Source: Candidatus Binataceae bacterium (GTDB taxonomy: Bacteria > Desulfobacterota > Binatia > Binatales > Binataceae). Taken from it: a stretch of DNA of 64,000 bases. The notes beneath the pieces are model-generated. The model had not been told where the DNA came from. It did no database searches and was given only the letters and a program-made list of their open reading frames with translations. The DNA lies in contig DASXMJ010000163.1 in the NCBI GenBank assembly GCA_036495685.1, forward strand, positions 1-64,000, written 5' to 3'. The translations under genes were made by a program, and so were the position numbers. This document shows positions 53,719 to 62,769 of this stretch, in pieces. Position 1 is the first letter of the stretch. The number at the start of each line of letters is the position of its first letter.

Positions 53719-54606
53719 GTGAAACGGGTTCCAATGCTCGGGTCTGGCGCCTACAGCGATGGGCATCCGCTGGACACCGTTCACTATTTTGAGTGCAAGC
53801 TGATCCTTAAGCCTGATCGCTTTACTTCGTCTCCATCTTTTCACGAGTTCGGCAAGCTGGCGCGCGGCGTCGCGAAGGATCTGGGCATAGGGTTTTCAAC
53901 CGGCGCCTTCAAAGGTTTAAGACCGCGAATCCGGGAGGTCGTGTTTCTCGATACCAGGGATTTCGCGCTCTACAACCATGCATTCATCCTGCGCCGCCGT
54001 ATCGCGTACGAAGACGGCTTTCCGGTAGAAGATCCGGAAATCGTATTCAAATTCCGGCATCCGGACTTCCAGACTGCCGCCGAAATGGATGTGCGACCCA
54101 ACATCGCGACCCCCTACCGGGTCAAATTCAAGGCCGAGGCTCTTCCCCTGAAAGAGAAGCTCGGCGGTCTTCGCATGTTGTATTCGCACAACGTCGAGTT
54201 TCCATTGCAGCGCGAAATGCAGTCGGTGTCGATGGCGGCACTGGCCGACTTCTTTCCGGCCCTGAGAAATATCGGGAAGTCGACGGAAAAACTCTCCCTG
54301 GTCAATCACACGATCGTCGAGGAAGTGTTGCAGGATCTGGGGGTTTTGGACTTCGGCAAGGGAGTCACCGCCAAGTCCAACGCCTCATTGTGGCGCGAAC
54401 GGGGCGAGCACAAGCTGCTAGTCGGCGAATTTTCTTATGAATGCAAGTTCAAGCGCAGAAGCGAGCTTCATGAAAAAGCTCTCGAACGATGCCAGAGCTT
54501 CTTAATCGCATTGCAAAACGTTGCCCGGGATTGGGTTTCGACTGGAACCACCAAGACCGGGATCGTCTATCACTTGAAGGGCAATCCTCCATGCAGTCAC
54601 GAGTGA
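53719..54606 (+). CDS. CYTH/VTC-like domain protein (possible triphosphate tunnel enzyme)
   Basis: 295 residues from GTG 53719, with TAGGAG eight bases upstream. Charged strand signatures typical of triphosphate tunnel folds: HYFECKLILKP near 22-32, VVFLDTRDFALYNHAFILRR, EIVFKFRHPD and VGEFSYECKFKRRSELHEK near the end. VTC-type proteins make polyphosphate and CYTH proteins cleave triphosphates; the ExExK motif is not fully matched (ECK), so the catalytic role is unsure. It is convergent with glgB. Confidence 0.5.
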   Translation: MKRVPMLGSGAYSDGHPLDTVHYFECKLILKPDRFTSSPSFHEFGKLARGVAKDLGIGFSTGAFKGLRPRIREVVFLDTRDFALYNHAFILRRRIAYEDGFPVEDPEIVFKFRHPDFQTAAEMDVRPNIATPYRVKFKAEALPLKEKLGGLRMLYSHNVEFPLQREMQSVSMAALADFFPALRNIGKSTEKLSLVNHTIVEEVLQDLGVLDFGKGVTAKSNASLWRERGEHKLLVGEFSYECKFKRRSELHEKALERCQSFLIALQNVARDWVSTGTTKTGIVYHLKGNPPCSHE

Positions 54607-54635
54607 CGGTCCGGCCTGAACCAAACTGCCGTCGC

Positions 54636-56903
54636 TCAGCGCTGCTCGGGTACTTCGAACCACAGGGTCGCCAGTGGCGGAAGAGTGATCGACATCGAGC
54701 AGGGCAGGGCGTGCCAGGGCGTGTGGGCGGCATAGGCGCCGCCGGCGTTGCCCTGGTTGCTGCCGCCATAGACAGTCGAGTCGGTGTTCAGCACTTCGCG
54801 GTACAAACCGGCAACCGGAACCCCAACCCGGTAGCCTCTCCGCACCACCGGTGAAAAATTGCAGACGCAAACCAATCTGCTCCCCGAAGAGGGCGCGGTA
54901 CGCATGAAGGCGATCGCATTCTCATCGGCATTGTTCGCGTCGATCCAGCAAAAGCCCGCTGGGTCATGGTCGGCTTCCCATAGAGCCCGCTCGCCGCGAT
55001 AAATGCGATTGAGATCGCGCACCAGCGCCTGCAGTCCACGATGGTCCGCTTCGGCCAGCAGATTCCAGTCGAGGCTCTGGTCATGGTTCCATTCGCGCCA
55101 TTGGCCGAATTCACCCCCCATGAAGAGAATTTTCTTGCCGGAGCGAGCCCACATGTAGCCGAACAAGGCGCGCAAGTTTGCGAACTTCTGCCATCGGTCG
55201 CCAGGCATTTTGTCCAGCAGCGAGCGCTTACCGTACACGACTTCGTCGTGAGAGAGGGGCAGGACGAAATTTTCGAACCACGCGTAGACGAACCCGAACG
55301 TCAGATCGCGATGAGAGTAGCGCCGATACACCGGATCCTTGCTGAAATAATCGAGCGTGTCGTGCATCCAGCCCATGTCCCACTTGAAACCAAAGCCGAG
55401 GCCACCCACGTACAGAGGGCGACTGACCCCCATCCAGGCGGTTGATTCTTCGGCGATCATCGCGACGCCCGGATGCCGTGCATAAACCTGTTGGTTCAGT
55501 TCGCGCAGAAACGCGACTGCCTGGAGGTTCTCGTTGCCGCCGTGGACGTTGGGAATCCACTCACCGCGACGTCGTCCGTAATCGAGGTAGAGCATCGATG
55601 AGACCGCATCGACGCGAAGCCCATCGGCGTGAAACTCCTCCAGCCAATAGTGCGCACTGCCGAGCAGAAAGCTGCGAACCTCATCGCGCCCGAAATTGAA
55701 GATGTAGGTATTCCATTGCGGATGGTAACCCTGGCGCGGGTCGGCGTGTTCGTATAGCGCGGTGCCGTCAAAGCGGCCGAGTGAGAATTCGTCGTTAGGA
55801 AAATGCGCCGGCACCCAATCCAGAATCACCCCGATGCCGCTCTGATGGAGCCGATCGATCAGGTAGCGAAAGTCATCAGGCGATCCATAGCGTGCCGTCG
55901 GTGCGTAATAACCGGTCGTCTCGTACCCCCAGGAGCCGGCGAACGGATGCTCCATCACCGGCAAAAATTCGACGTGCGTGAATCCTAGGTTGGTAAGGTA
56001 GTCACATAGCTGATTCGCCAGTTCCCGGTAGGAGAGCGGACGATTGCCCTCCTCTGGCACTCGGCGCCATGAGCCAAGATGGAGTTCATATATCGCCATC
56101 GGACTGCGCAGCGTGTCGCGACTTGCGCGTGCGGACATCCAGGCACCGTCATTAAACGAGTAGGTTGATTGATAGATCCGCGACGCGGTCGCGGGCGGAC
56201 ATTCGGTGGCCGAGGCGAATGGATCGCTCTTGAGCAGGAAGCCGCCCTCCGGGGTGCGTATCTCGTATTTGTAAAAGGTGCCCGCGCCCAAGTCTGGAAT
56301 GAACAGCTCCCAAACCCCGGAGCTGCCCAGCATCCGCATCATGTGGAGCCTTCCGTCCCAGTTGTTGAAGTCACCGACTACGCTGATCCCGGCGGCGGTG
56401 GGCGCCCATACCGCAAACGAGGTCCCGGCGACGCCCGCGACTTCGCAGACATGACTGCCCATCTTCTTCCAGATCTGTTCGTGTTTCTGTTCCGCCCATA
56501 AATATATGTCCATGTCACCGAGGGTTGGCGGAAAGGAATATGGTTGCCTCACGGTGACCCGATGCTGGCCAGGATATTCTACCTCCAAGCGATGACGAAA
56601 AATCTCGGGACCTGTTTCCGGGACCGCTACTTCAAACAACCCGGGTTCCGGCCGCGCAATCATTGCGCGCGGTGGCTGATCATCCAGCAGCAGCGAAATT
56701 TGCACGGCCTCGGGGCGATAAGCGCGGATGATCGCGCCCCCATCGGTCAGATGGGCTCCCAGGATCGAATGGGGATCGCGATGCCGAAGCTCGAGGAGGC
56801 GTCTTAAGTCATCGCGCGGAATAGACGAGACGCGGCCCCCACCCTTCCGGTCTGCCTGGCCGCGCGATGGTGTCGATGTCGGTCGGTCCGTCCTCTCATT
56901 CAT
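54636..56903 (-). CDS. glgB: 1,4-alpha-glucan branching enzyme
   Basis: 755 residues. An N-terminal carbohydrate-binding region (about 30-240) precedes the GH13 barrel. Catalytic motifs: DGLRVDAVSSMLYLDYGRRR (nucleophile Asp), AEESTAWMGVSRP (acid Glu), and LPLSHDEVVYGK. It adds alpha-1,6 branches to linear glucan. Third gene of glgE-treS-glgB, which convert trehalose-derived maltose-1-phosphate into branched alpha-glucan. Confidence 0.95.
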   Translation of the reverse strand: MNERTDRPTSTPSRGQADRKGGGRVSSIPRDDLRRLLELRHRDPHSILGAHLTDGGAIIRAYRPEAVQISLLLDDQPPRAMIARPEPGLFEVAVPETGPEIFRHRLEVEYPGQHRVTVRQPYSFPPTLGDMDIYLWAEQKHEQIWKKMGSHVCEVAGVAGTSFAVWAPTAAGISVVGDFNNWDGRLHMMRMLGSSGVWELFIPDLGAGTFYKYEIRTPEGGFLLKSDPFASATECPPATASRIYQSTYSFNDGAWMSARASRDTLRSPMAIYELHLGSWRRVPEEGNRPLSYRELANQLCDYLTNLGFTHVEFLPVMEHPFAGSWGYETTGYYAPTARYGSPDDFRYLIDRLHQSGIGVILDWVPAHFPNDEFSLGRFDGTALYEHADPRQGYHPQWNTYIFNFGRDEVRSFLLGSAHYWLEEFHADGLRVDAVSSMLYLDYGRRRGEWIPNVHGGNENLQAVAFLRELNQQVYARHPGVAMIAEESTAWMGVSRPLYVGGLGFGFKWDMGWMHDTLDYFSKDPVYRRYSHRDLTFGFVYAWFENFVLPLSHDEVVYGKRSLLDKMPGDRWQKFANLRALFGYMWARSGKKILFMGGEFGQWREWNHDQSLDWNLLAEADHRGLQALVRDLNRIYRGERALWEADHDPAGFCWIDANNADENAIAFMRTAPSSGSRLVCVCNFSPVVRRGYRVGVPVAGLYREVLNTDSTVYGGSNQGNAGGAYAAHTPWHALPCSMSITLPPLATLWFEVPEQR

Positions 56904-56954
56904 GAAGCAGTCCTTCCAGGGGAGCTACCCTCGCCGCCGCTCCATCCCGTCACT

Positions 56955-59900
56955 TTACGCGTGCGCTTCTCCCGGTGCCGGACCGAGTATCGAGGCGATT
57001 CCGCTCAGAGGGATCACCAGCCACTCGGGGCGATTGTTCAGCTCGTAGTTAAGCTCGTAAATGGCTTTTTCCATGGTGAATGCTTCCAGCATGGTTTTGA
57101 GCTCAGCGGGATTTTGGGGAACAAAGGGTGCTTTCGCTGTCGTTTCCAGATAGCCGCGTAGGAAGGCCCACGAAGCCCACGCCTGCCAAAACTTTGCCCA
57201 GGGCTCCGCGGTCTGCAGGTTCATCTCGCCCAATGACCCCGCGTTGAGTTGCTGAATCGTCGCGCTCATGGCCGCGTAGTCGAACGAGCGCAACACCCCC
57301 GCCACGTCCTGCAGCGCGGAACGTTTGCGACGCCGTTCGCTCAACTCGCGTGCCGGCTCGCCTTCGAAATCGATGATTACGAAGTCCTTGCCGGTGTACA
57401 GAACCTGGCCGAGATGCAGATCGCCGTGGCATCGCATGCGGACCACCGAAGTTCGGCAGCGCAGGAAGGCGTCGAAGCGCGATACGATTTCGGCCTCTCG
57501 ATTGATGACTATCTGAGTTTGCCGCGCCAGCTCCTTTGGGATGAACGCGCGCCGACGGTTCACTACCCGAATCGCCTGCGTCAGCAGATTACGCATCGAC
57601 TGGTAGGTTGACCGTTGAAAGAAGGCGGAGAAGGGCTCCGGCGCAAACTCGGGCTCACTCTGGTTGGAAGCCAGCGCGAGATGAAGTTCGCCAACCCGGT
57701 GGCCCAGAAGCCGCGCCGCATCCAGGTAGGCACCCAGCAATTCAACCGCGAGCGGGTCCGCTTCCTCGCGCGCGAGCAGATCGAGCGCGTTAGTCGCGGG
57801 CAATTGGGCCAACGCCGGTTTGGTCGCGGCAGTCTCCAGGTAGTGCGCGAGTTCGTCCAGCGAGAACTGCCAGGCGTCTCCCTTGTTGGGTACGAAGCCT
57901 TGCAACACTCCGACCGCTTCTGGCTCGCCGCGTCCAAAGCGATACTCGAGCCATCCCGCCAACGGCGGCACGTGCGAAAAGAGACCGTGGGAAGTCAGAA
58001 AGCGCGTGATCTCGAGATCCGGATTCAAGCCACTTTCGAGCCTCCGGAAAAGTTTCAAAATGAGGCGGTCGCCATAGGCAATCGAGGTATTGCTTTGCTC
58101 GACTTTGAGCGCCCGCGGTTCAAGGGCGGCGTCGCCTCGAAGTTCCGACAGCGCATGCGTTGAGTGTGCCAACAGCTCGCCGGTGACGCCGTGGTGGTGT
58201 CGATGATGGGTGATCATATCCAGCAGCGCCGTTCCAAATTCCGGATCGATCGAGGCGTCGTACACGACCCCCGCCTGGTCTCCGTTGCTGCCGGCGCCGG
58301 TGACCTCCGCAATCACCCGCTCGGGGGCCCGCGATTTCACGTCCCGCGCACGATCGCCCGCCGCTATCGCGAGCGGGAGCAAGTACCTTTCGGGGTCACC
58401 ATTGAAGTAGTCGACATTCAGCACGCCGAGTTGGGGAGCGTGCGGCGCTTCCGACATGGGAAAGGTTTCTATCACCGTTACCGTTTTGATCGAGCGAGTC
58501 TTGGCTCGAAACCAGCGGCAGTGAGGCAGGTAGTCCGGCATGGCGCGCGCGATGGTTTCGCGCGCGCCTCTTCGCAACATGGCGTCAAAGCTAGCACCGG
58601 CTTCAACCCGCGGCGGCTGGTAGTCCGCGCGCTCCTCGGGGGCATGCTTGGGCGATTCAAGGGAAAACCAGAAAAACGTGTGCGGTCCCAGGGTCAGCAG
58701 ATAGGGCAGTTCGCCGATTTTCGGGAAGCTTGTACGCCCAAACAGCTCCACCGGCGTTATGTCTTTGAACTTGGACATGTCGAGTTCGACGTACTGAACA
58801 AAGCGCGAAAGGTTTGCAACCACCAGGATGCGTTCTTCCTGGTAGCTGCGGAGGAAGGCGAGAATATGGGAATTCTCCGGATTGAGGAATTCGATGGAGC
58901 CGCGTCCGAACGCCTTGAATTGTTTGCGTAACGCGATCAGGCGCCGCATCCACCACAACAGCGAGTGGCGGTTGGCGTCCTGCGCTTCGACGTTGATGGT
59001 CTGATAGTGGTACTCGTAGTCGATGATTATGGGCAGGATCAGTTGCTGCGGGTTGGCGCTGGAGAACCCGGCGTTACGATCCGCCGCCCATTGCATCGGG
59101 GTGCGGACTCCGTCGCGATCGCCGAGGTAGACGTTGTCGCCCATTCCGATCTCGTCGCCGTAGTAGATGACCGGCGTCCCCGGGAGCGAAAAGAGCAGAG
59201 CGTTGTGTAGCTCGATGGTCCGGCGATTGTTCCCCAAAAGCGGCGCCAGACGGCGGCGGATACCCAGGTTTATGCGCATGCGCGATTCCTGCGCATACGC
59301 CTTGTACATATAGTCGCGCTCCTCGTCGGTGACCATCTCGAGCGTCAACTCGTCGTGATTGCGAAGAAACAGTGCCCACTGGCACGAGGGATCAATCTCG
59401 GGGGTCTGGGCCCAGATGTCGGTAAACGGATACCGATCCTCCATGCGCACTGACATGAACATTCGCGGCATGAGCGGAAAATGGAATGCCATGTGGCATT
59501 CTTTGCCTTCCGCCAGGTAGGCGACCGCGCTTTCCGGCCACTGATTGGCTTCGGCGAGCAGCATGCGGTCGGCGAAATTGGCGTCTACATAGTGCCTCAA
59601 TTCGCGCAGGAACGAGTGAGTCTCGGGCAGGTTCTCGCAGCCGGTTCCTTCCCGTTTGTAGAGATAGGGGACCGCGTCAAGCCGCAGGCCATCAACTCCC
59701 AGACTCAGCCAGAACGAAACCACCCGCAAGATCTCGCGGCGCACCGCTGGATTGTCGTAGTTGAGATCGGGCTGATGTGAGTAGAAACGATGGAAGTAGT
59801 ACGCCTTGGCCACGCGATCCCAGGACCAGTTGGACCCCTCAAAGTCCTGAAAAATAATGCGGGCCTCCTTGTAGCGCTCGGGCGTATCGCTCCAGATGTA

Positions 59901-60314
59901 GTAGTCGCGGTGCGCGCTACCGACCGGTGACTGGCGCGCGCGCTGGAACCACTCGTGTCGCTCGGAGGTATGGTTCAGCACCAGTTCGGTGACTACTTTG
60001 AGGCCTCGCTGATGGGCCTCGCGCAGAAACAACTTGAAGTCCGAGAGGGTGCCGCACTCCGGATTGACATCTGTATAGTTCGCAATGTCGTATCCATCGT
60101 CCCGCATCGGCGAGGGGTAAAAGGGCAATAGCCAGAGCGTAGTAACTCCCAGGGCCTGGAGGTAATCAAGTTTCTTTGCTAGTCCGGGAAAATCTCCGAC
60201 CCCGTCGCCATTGCTGTCGTAAAACGAGCGCACGCGCAGTTCATAGAAAACCGCATCTTTGTACCAGAGCGGGTCGCGCTTTGCGCCATTTTCGGTTTCG
60301 TGCTCTAAGGGCAT
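56955..60314 (-). CDS. treS: Trehalose synthase fused to maltokinase (TreS-Mak)
   Basis: 1119 residues. The N-terminal ~560 are GH13 trehalose synthase: TELVLNHTSERHEWFQRARQ, GVDGLRLDAVPYLYKREGTG, MLLAEANQWPESA and LRNHDELTLEMV. The C-terminal ~530 are a maltokinase with a protein-kinase-like fold: DRLILKLFRRLESGLNPDLE, RCHGDLHLGQVLYTGKDF and VIIDFEGEPARELSERR. It turns trehalose to maltose and phosphorylates it to maltose-1-phosphate for GlgE. Such fusions are known in several phyla. It starts 5 bases after glgE. Confidence 0.95.
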   Translation of the reverse strand: MPLEHETENGAKRDPLWYKDAVFYELRVRSFYDSNGDGVGDFPGLAKKLDYLQALGVTTLWLLPFYPSPMRDDGYDIANYTDVNPECGTLSDFKLFLREAHQRGLKVVTELVLNHTSERHEWFQRARQSPVGSAHRDYYIWSDTPERYKEARIIFQDFEGSNWSWDRVAKAYYFHRFYSHQPDLNYDNPAVRREILRVVSFWLSLGVDGLRLDAVPYLYKREGTGCENLPETHSFLRELRHYVDANFADRMLLAEANQWPESAVAYLAEGKECHMAFHFPLMPRMFMSVRMEDRYPFTDIWAQTPEIDPSCQWALFLRNHDELTLEMVTDEERDYMYKAYAQESRMRINLGIRRRLAPLLGNNRRTIELHNALLFSLPGTPVIYYGDEIGMGDNVYLGDRDGVRTPMQWAADRNAGFSSANPQQLILPIIIDYEYHYQTINVEAQDANRHSLLWWMRRLIALRKQFKAFGRGSIEFLNPENSHILAFLRSYQEERILVVANLSRFVQYVELDMSKFKDITPVELFGRTSFPKIGELPYLLTLGPHTFFWFSLESPKHAPEERADYQPPRVEAGASFDAMLRRGARETIARAMPDYLPHCRWFRAKTRSIKTVTVIETFPMSEAPHAPQLGVLNVDYFNGDPERYLLPLAIAAGDRARDVKSRAPERVIAEVTGAGSNGDQAGVVYDASIDPEFGTALLDMITHHRHHHGVTGELLAHSTHALSELRGDAALEPRALKVEQSNTSIAYGDRLILKLFRRLESGLNPDLEITRFLTSHGLFSHVPPLAGWLEYRFGRGEPEAVGVLQGFVPNKGDAWQFSLDELAHYLETAATKPALAQLPATNALDLLAREEADPLAVELLGAYLDAARLLGHRVGELHLALASNQSEPEFAPEPFSAFFQRSTYQSMRNLLTQAIRVVNRRRAFIPKELARQTQIVINREAEIVSRFDAFLRCRTSVVRMRCHGDLHLGQVLYTGKDFVIIDFEGEPARELSERRRKRSALQDVAGVLRSFDYAAMSATIQQLNAGSLGEMNLQTAEPWAKFWQAWASWAFLRGYLETTAKAPFVPQNPAELKTMLEAFTMEKAIYELNYELNNRPEWLVIPLSGIASILGPAPGEAHA

Positions 60315-60318
60315 TCGA

Positions 60319-62304
60319 TTACCATCGTGTATCGACCTTCAGGATATGGGCCGGTTCTATGAACGGATCGAGACGCACGTAATTGCGCTCCGACCAAGTA
60401 TAGGTGGCGTTGGTCAGGAGATCGGTCACGCGATAGGACTGCCCAGGCGCCACCCCTACGACTTCGGGCGGAACAAACGCGGTGCAAATTTGCGCATGGA
60501 GGGGGTCGAGATTCACCGCGGTCAGGATGACGTTTGAACGATCCGGCAGCGCCTTGGCGTAGAAGATGATTTGCTCGTTGTCGGTATCCAAAAAACGCAG
60601 ATTCGATAGATGCTGCAAGGCCGGATTAGCGCGGCGAATCGCGTTGACCCGCGCGACGAATTCTTTGATGTTGCCGGGCCGGTTCCAATCGCGCGGCTTG
60701 AGCTGGTATTTCTCAGAATCCAGGTACTCTTCGGTGCCCGGTATCGCCTGGTTTTCGCAAAGTTCGTAGCCGCTGTAGATGCCATATGAGGGTGCGAGGG
60801 TCGCGGCGAGCACCAGTCTCATTTTGAATGCGGGGCGCCCGCCGCTCTGTAGCACTGCATGCAAGATATCGGGCGTGTTGGTAAAGAAGTTGGGTCTGAA
60901 ATAGTCACGCATCGGGCTCTGCGTGAGTTCGGTCAGGTACTGAGTCAATTCATATTTAGTGTTGCGCCAGGTGAAATAGGTATAAGACTGCGTAAAACCA
61001 GCCTTGGCCAGCACCTTCATCATCTTTGGCCGGGTGAAGGCCTCCGCCAGGAAAATCACCTCCGGGTAAACCGACTGCACTGCGTTTATCAGCCACTCCC
61101 AGAACGCGACAGGCTTGGTGTGGGGGTTGTCGACCCGGAAGATCGTCACACCCTGCTCGATCCAGAATCGGATCACACCCAACAACTCGTCCAGCAGTTC
61201 GCGCTGGTGGGCGGTATCGAAGTCGATAGGGTAGATGTCCTGGTACTCCTTGGGAGGGTTCTCGGCGTACTTGATGGAACCGTCGGGCCGCCGATGAAAC
61301 CATTCGGGGTGCTCCTTGACCCATGGGTGATCCGGCGAATTTTGAATCGCGAAGTCGAGCGCGACCTCTAAACCAAGGTTGTTGGCGGCCAGGACAAAGC
61401 GCCGGAAGTCTTCCAGTGTTCCAAGGTCGGGATGGATAGCCGTGTGCCCGCCGGTTTCTGCCCCGATTGCCCAAGGACTTCCGACCGCATTACTTCCGTC
61501 CGGAGAATTTCCCGGACCTTTGCGGTTGGTATGGCCAATCGGATGAACCGGCGGAAGGTAGACCACGTCGAAGCCAAGGTCGCGAAGCTCCGAGAGGCGG
61601 CGCCCGGCATCGCGCAGGGTGCCGGAGCGGTCGGCCGCGGCCCCCTGGGAGCGCACGAACATCTCATACCAGGTGCCGAATCGAGCCCGAGGGCGATCGA
61701 CGACCAACTCGAGCGGGGGGTCGAACCTCGTCACCCCTGCGCGCTCGCCGCTGCGTGCCGCTACCTCCGCCAGCTCTGGATTCGAGAGCACTTCCAGCGC
61801 CACCCTTTCGTGGTTACTCGCCCGTAGCCCCTCAACACAGTCGCGGAGCAAATCCGCATCGTGATCGCGCGCCGTACGAACCATGCGCTCCAGCAGGGCA
61901 ATCCCTTCGCGGAGATCCGAAGAGACCTCGCGGCCTGCCTGTGCCTTCTTGATAAAATCGCTGCTCCAGGTGGCAAAGAGATCGGTCCACGCTGCAATGG
62001 TGAATACGTAGCGGGCGTTCTCCGGGGGTACGAACTCGCCACGCCAGCGATCGTTGTCGAGCGCGACCATCGGTGCCTCGACAAACGCCTCCTCGTCTTT
62101 GCGCTTCCATTCCACGACGGCGCGCACGACCTGGTGGCCGTCACGGAAAATGTCCGCTTCGACCACGCAGGGTTCGCCGGCAATTTGCTTCGCTGGATAT
62201 CTGCCGCCATCAACTGACGGAGTGATGGCCTCTATAATGATGTGCCCGACGTGCCAATCCGGGGGAGCAGGGAAGGTTCCGTTCCTGGATTGACGAGACC
62301 GCAT
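60319..62304 (-). CDS. glgE: Alpha-1,4-glucan:maltose-1-phosphate maltosyltransferase
   Basis: 661 residues. Starts near IIIEAITPSVDGGRYPAKQI, the GlgE N-domain. GH13_3 barrel with FRVDNPHTKPVAFWEWLINA (nucleophile Asp), VIFLAEAFTRPKMM (acid) and FFTNTPDILHAVLQSG. It transfers maltosyl units from maltose-1-phosphate to a growing alpha-glucan. AAAGG lies upstream of the start. First gene of the minus-strand operon glgE-treS-glgB. Confidence 0.95.
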   Translation of the reverse strand: MRSRQSRNGTFPAPPDWHVGHIIIEAITPSVDGGRYPAKQIAGEPCVVEADIFRDGHQVVRAVVEWKRKDEEAFVEAPMVALDNDRWRGEFVPPENARYVFTIAAWTDLFATWSSDFIKKAQAGREVSSDLREGIALLERMVRTARDHDADLLRDCVEGLRASNHERVALEVLSNPELAEVAARSGERAGVTRFDPPLELVVDRPRARFGTWYEMFVRSQGAAADRSGTLRDAGRRLSELRDLGFDVVYLPPVHPIGHTNRKGPGNSPDGSNAVGSPWAIGAETGGHTAIHPDLGTLEDFRRFVLAANNLGLEVALDFAIQNSPDHPWVKEHPEWFHRRPDGSIKYAENPPKEYQDIYPIDFDTAHQRELLDELLGVIRFWIEQGVTIFRVDNPHTKPVAFWEWLINAVQSVYPEVIFLAEAFTRPKMMKVLAKAGFTQSYTYFTWRNTKYELTQYLTELTQSPMRDYFRPNFFTNTPDILHAVLQSGGRPAFKMRLVLAATLAPSYGIYSGYELCENQAIPGTEEYLDSEKYQLKPRDWNRPGNIKEFVARVNAIRRANPALQHLSNLRFLDTDNEQIIFYAKALPDRSNVILTAVNLDPLHAQICTAFVPPEVVGVAPGQSYRVTDLLTNATYTWSERNYVRLDPFIEPAHILKVDTRW

Positions 62305-62769
62305 TCGCTCGGACCTTTCGCAATTTATCGGGAAGCGAGGGGCTCCCTTTTAGGCCTAACTAGGCGCAATCGCGATTTCTTGACCCCGCAGACAGCAACG
62401 CGCGTGCCGTCAGACTACCGACGGTAATCCTTTCGTTCCTCTTAGGCAAAACATTTTTCCATGAAGCAATGCGCGCTGGCTCGGTAAATTCTGCCCCACC
62501 GGATTGTGGGACGTGGGGCCCGTTTCCGGTCACCTGCGCCTCGCGGCGAAGAGCGACACGAGGGCCGTTGGGCGGATATATCGCCGGGAGGGAAGCAGCG
62601 AAGGGTAGTTTTGTCGGCGGGTGGTTTTTGCAAGGCAAGCATATGGCCGTCGGAGCCTTTTTCGGATCGAAACTTGCCACGCTCGGAACGCTGCCCTATC
62701 CTGATTACGGCTGCGAAAACGCCTTTCCTGGCGTAGAAGCGAGCGCCGTTTCCGAGAGCTTCTCTGCCT
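62305..62769. other. Gene-free divergent region between glgE and an RND pump gene
   Basis: 465 bases. Holds small stems (CCGTC/GACGG near 62408-62424; ACGCC/GGCGT near 62721-62736) but no clear promoter on either side. Open frames across it (62469-62999) conflict with the pump gene's frame. Likely regulatory and leader sequence for both flanking genes. Confidence 0.4.
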
